Of a stretch of 64,000 nt of DNA, positions 7,041 to 15,273 are shown piece after piece. The DNA is taken from positions 1 to 64,000 of the forward strand of contig NZ_QXFM01000073.1 of assembly GCF_003584015.1 (NCBI RefSeq), written 5' to 3'. The translations under genes and the position numbers were made by a program. The notes under the pieces are model-generated. The model saw only the letters and a program-made list of their open reading frames with translations. It ran no database searches and had not been told where the DNA came from. Position 1 is the stretch's first letter, and each line of letters opens with the position of its first letter. Source of the DNA: Aurantiacibacter xanthus (lineage in GTDB: Bacteria; Pseudomonadota; Alphaproteobacteria; Sphingomonadales; Sphingomonadaceae).

Positions 7041-8525
7041 TTACCTGACCTTCGAAGCGTCAAGCTTCGCGCGGCTGACCCAGGTGCCGTGGACCTGGCT
7101 GCGCAGGGCCAGCCCGGTCTTCACCTTGGCCACGGGGCCCTTCTCGACCGCATCGGCCTCGACCACCCAGACCTCGCTTGCATAGTCCGCCGGGTTGCCG
7201 CCGGGAGGGCCGTTGGGAATGTCGATCACGGTCAGCAGCCAGCCGCCGTGGCCTTCCTCGCTTGACGGCACGTGCGCCGGCTCGCTGATCGCGCAGCCGG
7301 GGGGCACTTCCATCATCGACACCCGGCCATTGCCCACCTCGACGCGCAAGAGGGCGTTGAAGTTCGCGCCCACCGGTCCGCCGAGCATGGGCGGGCCTTT
7401 CGCCTCAGGGTTCATGCTCAGATACCAGGCGTGGTTATAGGGGCGGCCCTGATCCTTGTCGGCCAGACGGCACAGGTCGCCCGGAGGGCCGAGCGGGCGC
7501 TCCGACAGTTCGGGCTGGTCCTTGCTCATGTCGAGTGTCCAGCGGGTGAGCGCGCCCTTGATGTCCTGCTGGTCGCGCTGGATGCCGCCCGCCTCGCGCA
7601 TGAAGCTGAACGCATTGGTGTCGCTCAGGCACAGGTCGATATGGACCAGATCACCATCGTCATAGGCATTGACCTCGTGGAAGCACGAGACGCCGACCGG
7701 GCCTTCAACCCACACCATTTCCGACACGTCGCCATAGCGCGGCATGATCCCGATATAGCTCGGCTTCGACTGATCGTGCGCCCAGTGATGGCCGCCCGCC
7801 TTCAGCCGGTCGAGATCGGTCAGCGTGGGGAAGATCGGGAAGATCGCATATTTCTCGGTGATAACGAAATCGTGGATCGACGAGATATAGGGCTGCTCGA
7901 ACCACTGCTCCTTCACCAGGTTGCCGTCCTTGTCGGCGATGCAATAGGCGACGTTGGGGTCGCATAGGCCGCCCGCTTCGTAGCCGAAGAAGAACATTTC
8001 GCCCGTCACCGGGTCGATGCGCGGGTGGGCGGTGAAGGTCTGGCTGCGCAGCTTGCCCTCGTAGTCCCAGCGGCCGACGGTCTCCAGGCTGTGCGGGTTG
8101 ACCTCGTAGCCGCGCCCGTCCTCCTTGGTCATGAACAGGCGGCCCGCGTGCCACACCGGGGTGGTGTTGGCGACCGTACGGTCGGCGCCCTCGACGCTGG
8201 GATCGTCGGTGAACGGATTGCGATAGCGCCCGAACAGCGCGCGGCGGGCCTTCTTTTCCAGCTTGTAGCGCTCGGTCTCGACATAGCGGATGTCGAAATC
8301 CACCGCGCCGCCCTCAAAGTTGAAGCGCGCGATCATGCCATCGTGATTGAGGGCGATATCGTCTTCGAACATCGGGGCATGCGCATTGTCGGGCACCGCG
8401 CGGAAGAACGCACCTTCGATCTCGGCGGGGATGTCGCCCTCGACTTCGAGATTGCGCAGCGACATCTCTACCCGTCGCGGGGTGTTGGTGCCAATGAAAT
8501 GGATCGTTTGCGGATAGCTCGCCAC
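7041..8525 (-). CDS. Carotenoid oxygenase family dioxygenase (lignostilbene dioxygenase-like), 1
   Basis: A 494-residue RPE65/lignostilbene dioxygenase-type protein. The four iron-binding histidines are visible: His167 (FTAHPRID), His218 (SIHDFVIT), His283 (CFHEVNAY) and His479 (QVHGTWV). FEDDIALNHDGMIARF is the usual substrate-domain opening. These non-haem Fe(II) enzymes split a conjugated C=C bond with O2, in bacteria typically stilbenes such as lignostilbene, giving two aldehydes. The GTG at 8525 is preferred over TTG 8567 because GGGAG lies 7 bp ahead, whereas the TTG has no ribosome site and crowds the palindrome at 8571. The gene diverges from a MarR-type regulator. The substrate is inferred; a carotenoid or isoeugenol-like one is possible. 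Confidence 0.92.
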   Translation of the reverse strand: MASYPQTIHFIGTNTPRRVEMSLRNLEVEGDIPAEIEGAFFRAVPDNAHAPMFEDDIALNHDGMIARFNFEGGAVDFDIRYVETERYKLEKKARRALFGRYRNPFTDDPSVEGADRTVANTTPVWHAGRLFMTKEDGRGYEVNPHSLETVGRWDYEGKLRSQTFTAHPRIDPVTGEMFFFGYEAGGLCDPNVAYCIADKDGNLVKEQWFEQPYISSIHDFVITEKYAIFPIFPTLTDLDRLKAGGHHWAHDQSKPSYIGIMPRYGDVSEMVWVEGPVGVSCFHEVNAYDDGDLVHIDLCLSDTNAFSFMREAGGIQRDQQDIKGALTRWTLDMSKDQPELSERPLGPPGDLCRLADKDQGRPYNHAWYLSMNPEAKGPPMLGGPVGANFNALLRVEVGNGRVSMMEVPPGCAISEPAHVPSSEEGHGGWLLTVIDIPNGPPGGNPADYASEVWVVEADAVEKGPVAKVKTGLALRSQVHGTWVSRAKLDASKVR

Positions 8526-8570
8526 GTCGTTACTCCCAGGACTGATTGTGCTGATTCTTGGCGGCAACGC

Positions 8571-8582
8571 TAACGACTGTTA
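8571..8582. promoter_or_regulatory. Palindrome TAAC-GACT-GTTA, candidate operator (site 2)
   Basis: Four-base arms TAAC/GTTA around GACT, between the divergent dioxygenase and MarR-type genes. It shares the arm sequence and spacing with sites at 2778, 11900 and 16953. Proximity to the MarR gene suggests autoregulation. Confidence 0.6.
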
Positions 8583-8680
8583 CGGTGGAGGGAAAGGCCC
8601 CTCTGCCCGGCGGGCCAAGGAAAAATCGAGCCAAGAAGGGAAGCGCGTTGGTAATCTACAGGCAAGGGGCAGCAGACGAG

Positions 8681-9184
8681 ATGGAGCGCGGCTATGTCGC
8701 TGAAAGCGATGCTGCGGCGATGCTGCACCGGTTGCTCAAGCTCACCAACCGGCTGATGGCGCCGTTCAGCACGCATCTGTCGCACCGCTATCGCATCAGT
8801 CTCAACGAGTTCCGGGTGCTGATGACCATCGGCGCGCTCAAGCGTACCGCCAGCCACGAGGTTGCCGAACTCACCGGCGTGAACGCGATGAGCATCTCGC
8901 GCGCGGTGGCCACGCTGCAGCGGAACGGGCGTATCACCGTTCTCGTCGATGAGGCGAACCGGCGGCGCAAGTGGCTGAGCCTGACCGAAGAGGGCGAGCG
9001 GCTCTACAGGCTGATGAAGCCGCAGAGCGAACTGGTCGCGCACTATCTGTTCGATGCGATCAGCCCGTCAGAACTGGCAGCCTTCGGGGATATCGTCGAG
9101 AAGCTGATCGAACGGCTCGATGCGACCGATGAGCACGGCAACTCGGTGTTCCTCGAAAGCACCAAGCCGCCGGTGGAAAGCTAG
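8681..9184 (+). CDS. MarR-family transcriptional regulator
   Basis: A 167-residue protein (from ATG 8681) with a MarR winged-helix domain: LHRLLKLTNRLMAPF, YRISLNEFRVLMTIG, recognition helix NAMSISRAVATLQRNGRITV, wing DEANRRRKWLSLTEEGERLY and a C-terminal dimer helix. MarR proteins usually repress catabolic or efflux genes and release DNA on binding a phenolic ligand. An earlier TTG at 8648 with AAGGGAAG ahead is an alternative start. It diverges from the dioxygenase across palindrome site 2 and is the best candidate regulator of the four-site regulon. A SnoaL-like gene follows after 33 bp. Confidence 0.88.
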   Translation: MERGYVAESDAAAMLHRLLKLTNRLMAPFSTHLSHRYRISLNEFRVLMTIGALKRTASHEVAELTGVNAMSISRAVATLQRNGRITVLVDEANRRRKWLSLTEEGERLYRLMKPQSELVAHYLFDAISPSELAAFGDIVEKLIERLDATDEHGNSVFLESTKPPVES

Positions 9185-9217
9185 ACCCGGAGAGCCGGGG
9201 CGGATAAGCCGCTGCCT

Positions 9218-9667
9218 ATGACACACACACCCTATGGCATGGATGAAGGCAGCCGCCGCGCTGTCGAAGCGGACGTCACCCGGCTGATTCACGAATATAC
9301 CTGGGCCAACGACGCGCAGGACTGGGATGCCTGCGCCAGGCTTTACACCGAGGATGCGGTGTTCCGCCGCCCCAGCGGAGGCGATCCGGTGATCGGCCGC
9401 GCGGCGATTCTGGAGAGCTTTCTCGCCCGCAAGCCGCGAGCGCAGCGTCATGCGATCGCCAATGTGCTGGTCGATGTCGAAGGCCCCGCCACGGCGCGGG
9501 CGAAAAGCGTGATCGTGCTCTACATGGGCGACGAGGCCGACGATGGCGGCCTGCCGGTGCAGGCGGCCAACAGCCCCTTGATCGGAACCTATGACGATCT
9601 CTGCGTGCTCGGCGAAGACGGCTGGCGCTTTGCCGAGCGGGTCGGCGGGCTCGACTTCAGGCCGTAA
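9218..9667 (+). CDS. SnoaL-like / NTF2-fold protein
   Basis: A 149-residue protein with the SnoaL_4-type opening (VTRLIHEYTWANDAQDWDACARLYTEDAVF), the GRAAILESFLARKPRAQRHAIANVLVDVEG middle and a closing FAERVGGLDFRP. This subfamily resembles the small subunits of ring-hydroxylating oxygenases and steroid isomerase-like pockets; no oxygenase large subunit is nearby. It is the second gene of the MarR transcription unit, and its last 11 bp overlap the convergent MFS gene. Catalytic role unknown. Confidence 0.82.
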   Translation: MTHTPYGMDEGSRRAVEADVTRLIHEYTWANDAQDWDACARLYTEDAVFRRPSGGDPVIGRAAILESFLARKPRAQRHAIANVLVDVEGPATARAKSVIVLYMGDEADDGGLPVQAANSPLIGTYDDLCVLGEDGWRFAERVGGLDFRP

Positions 9668-10877
9668 CCGCCGCCGGCTCCACCCGCTGGCGCACCAGCA
9701 GCGCGCGGCTCACCAGCAGCGCCACCAGCACACAGACCAGTGCCGGGATCGCGGCTACGCCGAGGAAGGTCTGGGCGGGCACCTTGGCGGCGATCATCGC
9801 GCCGCCCAGCGGCGGCCCGGCAAAGGCCCCGAGCCGCGCCACCAGCACGCCCATGCCCACCGCGCTTGACAGCAGGCGGGCGGGGAACAGGTAGGCGCAC
9901 AGGCCCGGCAGCACCATGCCGCCGGCATTGGCCCCGCCCACGCCCACCATCAGCAACAGCGTCCAGCGGGTCTGGTCGGGCGCGGTCAGCGCGATCATGG
10001 CAAAGCTTGCGGCCATGGAGCCGAACAACAGCGCCAGCGTCAGCCCCTTGTGCCAGCGGTCGAGCAGCAGGCTCGCGCCGATGCCGATGCCGAGGCCCGC
10101 CAGATTGGCCACGCCCGCCACCCGCGCCGCATCGTCGAGGCTGAGGCCAGCGCCCGGCAGCACGGTCGGCAGCCACGAGTTGAGCAGATAGAGGTTGAGC
10201 GCGTTGAACGCGAGCATCGCGGCGAACACCGCGAAGGGGAACAGCCACGGCGCGCTGAACAGCACCAGCTGTGGCAGCTTCGCCTTGGGCGCGGCGGCGT
10301 CAGCGGGTTCGCGCGCGGGCGCGCCGCCTTCGAGCGCGAGGAACAGCGTTCCGGCCAGCACCACGGCAAAGCCGCCGGGCACGAGGAACAGCCCCTGCCA
10401 GCCGAGCACGGCGATCAGCTCGGGCGCGAGCAGTCCGGCCAGCGCAAGGCCCACCGGGATGCCCGCCGAGACCACCGCCATCAGCGTGGCGCGCATCTTC
10501 TCGGGCGCAAGTTCGGAGGAGAGCGCGCTGACGTTGGGCAGGCAGGCCCCCAGCGCGAGGCCGGTAACGGTGCGCCAGAACAGGAAGTGTTCGATATCGC
10601 TCGAACTCGCGGTGCCGAGCGTTGCCAGCCCGGTGCCGAGGCAGCCGAGCACGATCAGCGTGCGTCTGCCGAAGCGGTCACCCAAGGGCGCGATCAGGGC
10701 GCCGCCAAGCCCCAGCCCGACCAGCAACGCGGTGAAGACCCAGCCGAAGCCGGCGGGATCGAGCCCCAGCGAGACTTCGAGGCGCGGCACGGCAAGGCTC
10801 ATGGCGGCGATGTCGAAGCCTTCCATGATGAACACGCCTGCCAGCAAGACAAGGGCGATTATACGGCGGCTGGTCAT
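9657..10877 (-). CDS. MFS transporter, aromatic acid:H+ symporter-like
   Basis: A 406-residue protein with 12 hydrophobic segments in two sets of six, the MFS loop 2-3 motif APLGDRFGRRT and a start (ALVLLAGVFIMEGFDIAAMSLAVP) carrying the GFD signature seen in aromatic-acid symporters such as PcaK/BenK. It probably imports an aromatic acid or related phenolic across the inner membrane. The ATG follows GGAGAGAATAA. It overlaps the convergent SnoaL gene by 11 bp and probably follows the 11005-11856 gene, with a family B repeat between. The substrate is inferred from family and neighbours. Confidence 0.88.
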   Translation of the reverse strand: MTSRRIIALVLLAGVFIMEGFDIAAMSLAVPRLEVSLGLDPAGFGWVFTALLVGLGLGGALIAPLGDRFGRRTLIVLGCLGTGLATLGTASSSDIEHFLFWRTVTGLALGACLPNVSALSSELAPEKMRATLMAVVSAGIPVGLALAGLLAPELIAVLGWQGLFLVPGGFAVVLAGTLFLALEGGAPAREPADAAAPKAKLPQLVLFSAPWLFPFAVFAAMLAFNALNLYLLNSWLPTVLPGAGLSLDDAARVAGVANLAGLGIGIGASLLLDRWHKGLTLALLFGSMAASFAMIALTAPDQTRWTLLLMVGVGGANAGGMVLPGLCAYLFPARLLSSAVGMGVLVARLGAFAGPPLGGAMIAAKVPAQTFLGVAAIPALVCVLVALLVSRALLVRQRVEPAAVTA

Positions 10878-10901
10878 TTATTCTCTCTCCAAACGTCCCA
10901 C

Positions 10902-10994
10902 CCGCTCATCCTGAGCTTGTCGAAGGATCGTGCTGTCTTGTTGTGTGTGAAGCTTGATGGAAAGACGGCCCTTCGACAAGCTCAGGGCGAGCGG
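10902..10994. repeat. Family B palindromic repeat, copy 2
   Basis: 25-bp arms at 10902-10926 and 10970-10994 with core CTGAGCTTGTCGAAGG / CCTTCGACAAGCTCAG. The arms are better conserved than the loop. It fills the gap between two codirectional minus-strand genes, so it would be transcribed as an intercistronic hairpin. Confidence 0.88.
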
Positions 10995-11004
10995 AAATCG
11001 GGCT

Positions 11005-11856
11005 CTACCCGTTGTTGTCCCACGGGCTCGGCATCCGGTAGGGCACCGTCAGAAAATCGGCCTCGATCTGCCGGATCGCCCCGTCGACGATCTTGAACGC
11101 CTCGGCCAGATAATACGAATGCGGTCGCCGCACCGGGCTTCGCGCGGGCGTGCCGTCGGTGAGCGTGTAGTCGCCGATGCGGCCCGAATGGTCGATAAAG
11201 CCATAGGCCAGCACCAGCCCCTGCTCTTCATCGATCAGCGGAAAGCGCCGCGCGCGCAGGTCATCGTCATAGCGATACCAGCCGAGCGCGAACTGCTCCT
11301 CGCAGCCGAGCCGTGCGATGGGGAGCGGGAAATCGGCGTTGTTGGTGGTCTGCACCCCGTTCTCGACCCGGTTGCAATCGGGGTGGAAGCGGGTGCGGAT
11401 CGTCCCGTCGTTGCGCTCGATGGTCTCGAAATAGCCGTTGGCCAAAGCGATCAGTTCGGCGCGCGAGGCTGGCGAGGCGGGCAGGGCCATCTCGGGTTTG
11501 TCTTCGAAAAACTGTGGCCCGAAGGCAAAGCCCTCGTCCTTGTTGCGCGCGACCGCCGTTTCAACGCCGGTGATTCGGCCCCCGGCCACTTCCAGCCTGA
11601 TGCAACACGGGTTCAGCGCATCCGATTCCTCGACTGCGGTGAACACGGCGACCTGCCCAGCTGCCGGATCGGCCATGCGCAACTGATAGGGATTGCGCGC
11701 CGTGATCGTGTTCCACAGCCCGTCACCCACGGCGAGCGCCACGTTGTTTTCGGTGTTGAACACTTCGCTCGCAAACGGTGCACGCGCCGGGTCGCGCGCT
11801 TCGAGCGCGGTGAGATAGACATCGAGCACGGCGTAAAGGTCGGTTCTGTCGGTCAA
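11005..11856 (-). CDS. Tandem NTF2/SnoaL-like protein (DUF8021-like)
   Basis: A 283-residue protein beginning TDRTDLYAVLDVYLTALEARDPARAPFA and containing a second NTF2-like half from about residue 130 (SRAELIALANGYFETIERNDGTIRTRFHPDCNRVENG). The pattern VENGVQTT...GCEEQFALGWYRYDDDLRARRFPLIDEEQGLVLAYGFIDH resembles proteins grouped as DUF8021. The start is TTG at 11856 behind GGGAGAGG. It diverges from an SDR across palindrome site 3 and precedes the MFS gene. It likely binds or converts a pathway intermediate; activity unknown. Confidence 0.7.
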   Translation of the reverse strand: MTDRTDLYAVLDVYLTALEARDPARAPFASEVFNTENNVALAVGDGLWNTITARNPYQLRMADPAAGQVAVFTAVEESDALNPCCIRLEVAGGRITGVETAVARNKDEGFAFGPQFFEDKPEMALPASPASRAELIALANGYFETIERNDGTIRTRFHPDCNRVENGVQTTNNADFPLPIARLGCEEQFALGWYRYDDDLRARRFPLIDEEQGLVLAYGFIDHSGRIGDYTLTDGTPARSPVRRPHSYYLAEAFKIVDGAIRQIEADFLTVPYRMPSPWDNNG

Positions 11857-11899
11857 GTTCCTCTCCCTCTCTTGACTCGATGCCCCTCTAGAGGAAAAG

Positions 11900-11911
11900 T
11901 AACGCTCGTTA
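11900..11911. promoter_or_regulatory. Palindrome TAACG-CT-CGTTA, candidate operator (site 3)
   Basis: A perfect 5-bp-arm palindrome between divergent genes, about 49 bp from the TTG start at 11856 and 37 bp from the ATG at 11943. Same arms as site 1. Confidence 0.65.
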
Positions 11912-11942
11912 AAGTCGCGAACTGAGCGACGGGGAGAGAACT

Positions 11943-12710
11943 ATGGATCCGGCAGGTAAGGTGGCGCTTGTCACCGGCGGCAACTCAGGCCTTGGCGCGG
12001 GCGCGGCCGAGCGGCTGGTTGCGCTGGGCGCAACGGTGGTGAGCTGCGATGTGGCGGGCCAGGCGCCCGAAGGTGTGGAGTTCCTCTCCTGCGACGTGTC
12101 CGACGAAGCGAGCGTAAAGGCTGCCGTCGCCGCGGTGATGGCGCGGCATGGCCGGATCGACATCTGCTGCAACAATGCGGGCGTGGGCGGCCTTGGCCCC
12201 ATCGCCACGCCTGAGGGGCCGGGCAACATGGCCGATTTCGCCCGCGTGATCGGGATCAACCTGATGGGCGCGGCGCATGTGGCGGCGCACGTCGGCCACG
12301 CCATGATCGCCAACCAGCCGAGCGGCCCCGATGGCGAACGCGGGGTGATTGTGAACACCTGCTCCATCGCCAGCTTCGAGGGGCAGGAAGGCATGGGCGC
12401 CTACACCGCCGCCAAGGCCGCGCTGAAGGAGCTGACGCTGGTCTGGGCGCGCGACCTCGCGCGCCATGCGATTCGGGTGAACGCCGTCGCGCCGGGCTTC
12501 ATGGCGACCCCGCTGGTGGCCATGCTGCCGCCCGAGCTGGTCGACGAACTGCTGCGCGACGTCGAGTTCCCCAAGCGTGCCGGGACCGGCGAAGACTTCG
12601 CCGCCGCCGTCGAATTTCTCATCCGCACCCCGCTGGTCAACGGCGAGGTGCTGCGGCTCGATGGCGGTGCTCGTCCGCCTGCCCGCACTCAATGGGCCTC
12701 AGGCCAGTAA
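11943..12710 (+). CDS. Short-chain dehydrogenase/reductase
   Basis: A 255-residue classical SDR with VTGGNSGLG, Asp after beta2 (VSCDVAGQ, favouring NAD+), CNNAGVGG, catalytic Ser in TCSIASFEG, YTAAKAA and VAPGFMATPL. It likely oxidises a hydroxyl to a ketone or aldehyde. It is the first gene of a four-gene unit with the p-cresol methylhydroxylase-like flavoprotein, cytochrome and Tat protein (12 bp to the next gene), so its substrate is probably the alcohol made by that flavocytochrome; this is inference from gene order. Confidence 0.9.
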   Translation: MDPAGKVALVTGGNSGLGAGAAERLVALGATVVSCDVAGQAPEGVEFLSCDVSDEASVKAAVAAVMARHGRIDICCNNAGVGGLGPIATPEGPGNMADFARVIGINLMGAAHVAAHVGHAMIANQPSGPDGERGVIVNTCSIASFEGQEGMGAYTAAKAALKELTLVWARDLARHAIRVNAVAPGFMATPLVAMLPPELVDELLRDVEFPKRAGTGEDFAAAVEFLIRTPLVNGEVLRLDGGARPPARTQWASGQ

Positions 12711-12722
12711 GGACGCTTTAAC

Positions 12723-14285
12723 ATGGCAGACATACCCCTTCCGCCCGGCTTCACCGCCATGAAGATGGATCAGGCCCGCGCCGAGCTTGAAACGCTGCTT
12801 GGTTCGTCGAAGGTCTTCTTCGAGGATCTCGACCGGATCACCTACAAGGACAAGTTCGCGGTCAACGATGCGGGCCATCACGCCTCCGGCGCGGTCGCGC
12901 CCGAGAGCGTGGAGGAAATCCAGGCCGTGCTGCGGGTGGCGAACCAGTATCGCCTGCCGGTGTTCCCGATCGCGCGCGGCAAGAACCTCGGCTATGGCGG
13001 CACCGCCCCCACGCTCGCCGGCAGCGTGGTGATGGACCTGTCGCGGATGAAGAAGATCGAGTTCGATCCCGAACTCGGCACCGTGCTGCTCGAACCGGGC
13101 GTCGGCTTTTACGACCTTTACGACTACATCCGGCAGAACAACCTGCCCTACTGGCTTTCGACCCCCGGCAACTCGTGGGGCTCGGTCATGGGCAACGCGC
13201 TCGATCGCGGCGTCGGCTACACGCCCTATGGCGAGCACACCAAGAACATCTGCGGCCTCGAAGTGGTGCTGGCCAATGGCGAGGTGGTGCGCACCGGCAT
13301 GGGCGCGTTCTCCAACGCGCCCACATGGCAGGCCTATCCGTTCGGCTTCGGCCCCGGCTGGGACCAGATGTTCGTCCAGTCGAACTTCGGGATCGTCACC
13401 AAGATGGGCATGTGGCTGATGCCCGAGCCCGAAAGCCTGATGGGCATGGATGTCGAGTTCGACAAGAAGGAAGACCTGAAGGTGATGGTTGACACCATCG
13501 CCCCGCTGCGCCGCGAACGGCTGCTGACCCAGAGCCCCTCGATCGGCAACTGGATGCGCGCCGCCGCCATACTCACCACCCGCAACGAGTGGACCGACAA
13601 GCCCGGCGCGCTCGACGACAGCGTGATCGACGCGATCCGCAAGCGCTTCAACATCGGCTGGTGGGGCGTGAGCCTGCGCCTCTATGGCCGCGAGGACGTC
13701 AACAAGGCGGCCTACAAGGTGCTGGAAGAGGCGATGGGCAACGCCGGGCCGATGTCGATCAAGCCGACCAGCTGGGTCAAGGGCCAGCCGATGGAATATA
13801 CCGGCTGGACCGGCACTCCGATGACCTTCCCGATGCAGAACGTGAACTGGTATGGCGGGCGCGGCGGACATATCGGCTTCTCGCCGATCATCGAGCAGAA
13901 CGGCGATAAGGCGCTGGCGCAGTTCCGCCGCACCTATGCCCGCTATCAGGAATATGGCGTCGACTATCAGGGCAGCTTCGCCTTTGGCGAGCGCCACCTC
14001 ACCAACGTCAATGCGATGGTGTTCAACAAGGATGACCCGGCATTCATGGCCAAGATCGACCCGTTCTTCCGCTCGCTGGTGGCTGACGCGAAGGAGCAGG
14101 GTTATGGCGAATACCGGACCCACCTCGACTACATGGACCTGGTGGCCGACACATACGACTACAATAACAACGCCTTGCTGCGCATGAACGAGACGGTGAA
14201 GAACGCGCTCGACCCCAACGGGATCATCGCGCCGGGCAAGAGCGGCATCTGGCCCAAGGGCTTTGCACAGGAGCGCGGACAATGA
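12723..14285 (+). CDS. FAD-linked oxidoreductase of the p-cresol methylhydroxylase / vanillyl-alcohol oxidase family
   Basis: A 520-residue flavoprotein with a PCMH-type FAD domain in the N-terminal half (VFPIARGKNLGYGGTAP; SVMGNALDRGVGYTPYG) and a VAO-type C-terminal cap ending DPNGIIAPGKSGIWP, a hallmark of the family. These enzymes oxidise para-alkyl phenols through a quinone methide, giving hydroxylated or unsaturated side chains. The next gene is a cytochrome c overlapping by 4 bp, so electrons probably pass to cytochrome rather than O2, as in p-cresol methylhydroxylase, eugenol hydroxylase and pinoresinol hydroxylase. No signal peptide is seen; it may cross to the periplasm with a partner. 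The covalent flavin residue could not be assigned by eye. Confidence 0.92.
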   Translation: MADIPLPPGFTAMKMDQARAELETLLGSSKVFFEDLDRITYKDKFAVNDAGHHASGAVAPESVEEIQAVLRVANQYRLPVFPIARGKNLGYGGTAPTLAGSVVMDLSRMKKIEFDPELGTVLLEPGVGFYDLYDYIRQNNLPYWLSTPGNSWGSVMGNALDRGVGYTPYGEHTKNICGLEVVLANGEVVRTGMGAFSNAPTWQAYPFGFGPGWDQMFVQSNFGIVTKMGMWLMPEPESLMGMDVEFDKKEDLKVMVDTIAPLRRERLLTQSPSIGNWMRAAAILTTRNEWTDKPGALDDSVIDAIRKRFNIGWWGVSLRLYGREDVNKAAYKVLEEAMGNAGPMSIKPTSWVKGQPMEYTGWTGTPMTFPMQNVNWYGGRGGHIGFSPIIEQNGDKALAQFRRTYARYQEYGVDYQGSFAFGERHLTNVNAMVFNKDDPAFMAKIDPFFRSLVADAKEQGYGEYRTHLDYMDLVADTYDYNNNALLRMNETVKNALDPNGIIAPGKSGIWPKGFAQERGQ

Positions 14286-14734
14286 TCAGGCAGCCCGGAA
14301 AGACAACGCTGGCGATCACGCTGGCTGGTGCGCTGGCAGTGGCCGGATGCGTGGGTATGGCAGCGGCGCAGGAGCGTAGCGAGACGGCCGCGGCCATCGA
14401 CAGCGCCCCCGCGCAACCTGCCCCTCCGCCCGGAATGCCGCAGCCGATCACGCTGGCGGACCGCCCCGGTGCGACCGGCGGCGAGGCGCTCTATGTCGAC
14501 AAGTGCATCATGTGTCATGGCCCGGTGGGCATGGGTACGGGGCTGCTCGAACGCCGGGGCCGCTCGCATGCCGAGCTGGAGAAGCGCGGCGACCTCGCCG
14601 CCGCTTTCGTGGTGCTGGCCGCACGCAACGGCATCGGCAACATGCCCGCGATCCCGCGCGGCGAAGTCTCGGACGAACAGTTGCAGGAAATCGCCGACTA
14701 TCTCGCGGCGGGCCCGCATGGGGGTGACCGGTGA
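14282..14734 (+). CDS. Small c-type cytochrome, partner of the flavoprotein
   Basis: A 150-residue exported cytochrome. Its N-terminus (AITLAGALAVAGC) may be a lipoprotein signal with Cys23, followed by a Pro-rich linker. The haem site is C75-I-M-C78-H79, and a later Met in GNMPAIP is the probable sixth ligand. It starts in the ATGA overlapping the flavoprotein stop and its own stop overlaps the next gene (GTGA), so the three proteins are made together. It probably takes electrons from the flavoprotein as PchC does from PchF. It is somewhat longer than typical PchC because of the linker. Confidence 0.9.
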   Translation: MIRQPGKTTLAITLAGALAVAGCVGMAAAQERSETAAAIDSAPAQPAPPPGMPQPITLADRPGATGGEALYVDKCIMCHGPVGMGTGLLERRGRSHAELEKRGDLAAAFVVLAARNGIGNMPAIPRGEVSDEQLQEIADYLAAGPHGGDR

Positions 14735-15102
14735 AGCTGACCCGTCGCTCGTTCGTCGCTGCGGCTGCCGTCGCGCTGCCCACTGCCGCTTCCGCCGCCG
14801 AGATCGGCTGGAAGGACGGGCACGAGACCGTGCTGCTGTTCGACCCCGCGCTCGCCGAGGGGCGCGCCTTTGCCGATGCCGGTTCGGCCTGGAACCGCGC
14901 GGTGATCGCCATCGAGGGCGACCGCGTGCGCTTCGGGCGTGAGCTGTTCGCGCGCCGTCCGGCCATCGTACAGGGCGTGAGCCTGCACGCCGATGCGCTG
15001 ATGCTCGAAGAGGTCGCGCGCGAGGCGGGCTACGAACGCGTCTCGCTTGCCCGCGAGGGGCAGGCGATGAAGTGGGTGCTGATGCCGCAGCTGCGCCGCT
15101 AA
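14731..15102 (+). CDS. Tat-exported small protein of unknown function, third member of the flavocytochrome unit
   Basis: A 123-residue protein starting GTG at 14731 inside the GTGA overlap with the cytochrome stop. The N-terminus KLTRRSFVAAAAVALPTAASA is a clear twin-arginine signal peptide with an ASA cleavage region. The mature part (about 100 residues) has no motif that can be named; it ends FARRPAIVQGVSLHADALMLEEVAREAGYERVSL. Tat export implies folding in the cytoplasm or co-export with a folded partner. Translational coupling argues that it is needed by the flavocytochrome, for example as a subunit or chaperone; this is inference. Confidence 0.72.
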   Translation: MKLTRRSFVAAAAVALPTAASAAEIGWKDGHETVLLFDPALAEGRAFADAGSAWNRAVIAIEGDRVRFGRELFARRPAIVQGVSLHADALMLEEVAREAGYERVSLAREGQAMKWVLMPQLRR

Positions 15103-15119
15103 GTTACCCGCTCGCTTTC

Positions 15120-15253
15120 ATCCGTTCGTCCTGAGGAGGGCACGAAGCCGCAGGCTGAGCGCCCGTCTCGAAGGACGGGATTCGCGCCCTGCGGCTGTGG
15201 TTCGAGACGGGGACTCGGTCTTCGACCTCGCCCCCTCCTCACCACGAACGGAT
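15120..15253. repeat. Composite nested palindromic repeat
   Basis: Outer arms ATCCGTTCGT (15120-15129) and ACGAACGGAT (15244-15253), middle arms CTGAGGAGGG / CCCTCCTCA, and an inner pair CCCGTCTCGAA (15162-15172) / TTCGAGACGGG (15201-15211) make a nested stem-loop of about 134 bp between convergent genes. It shares CGTTCGT and CCTGAGG-type cores with the other short repeats. It may act as a bidirectional terminator-like structure. Confidence 0.75.
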
Positions 15254-15273
15254 TACCGGAAATTGCCTCCAGT

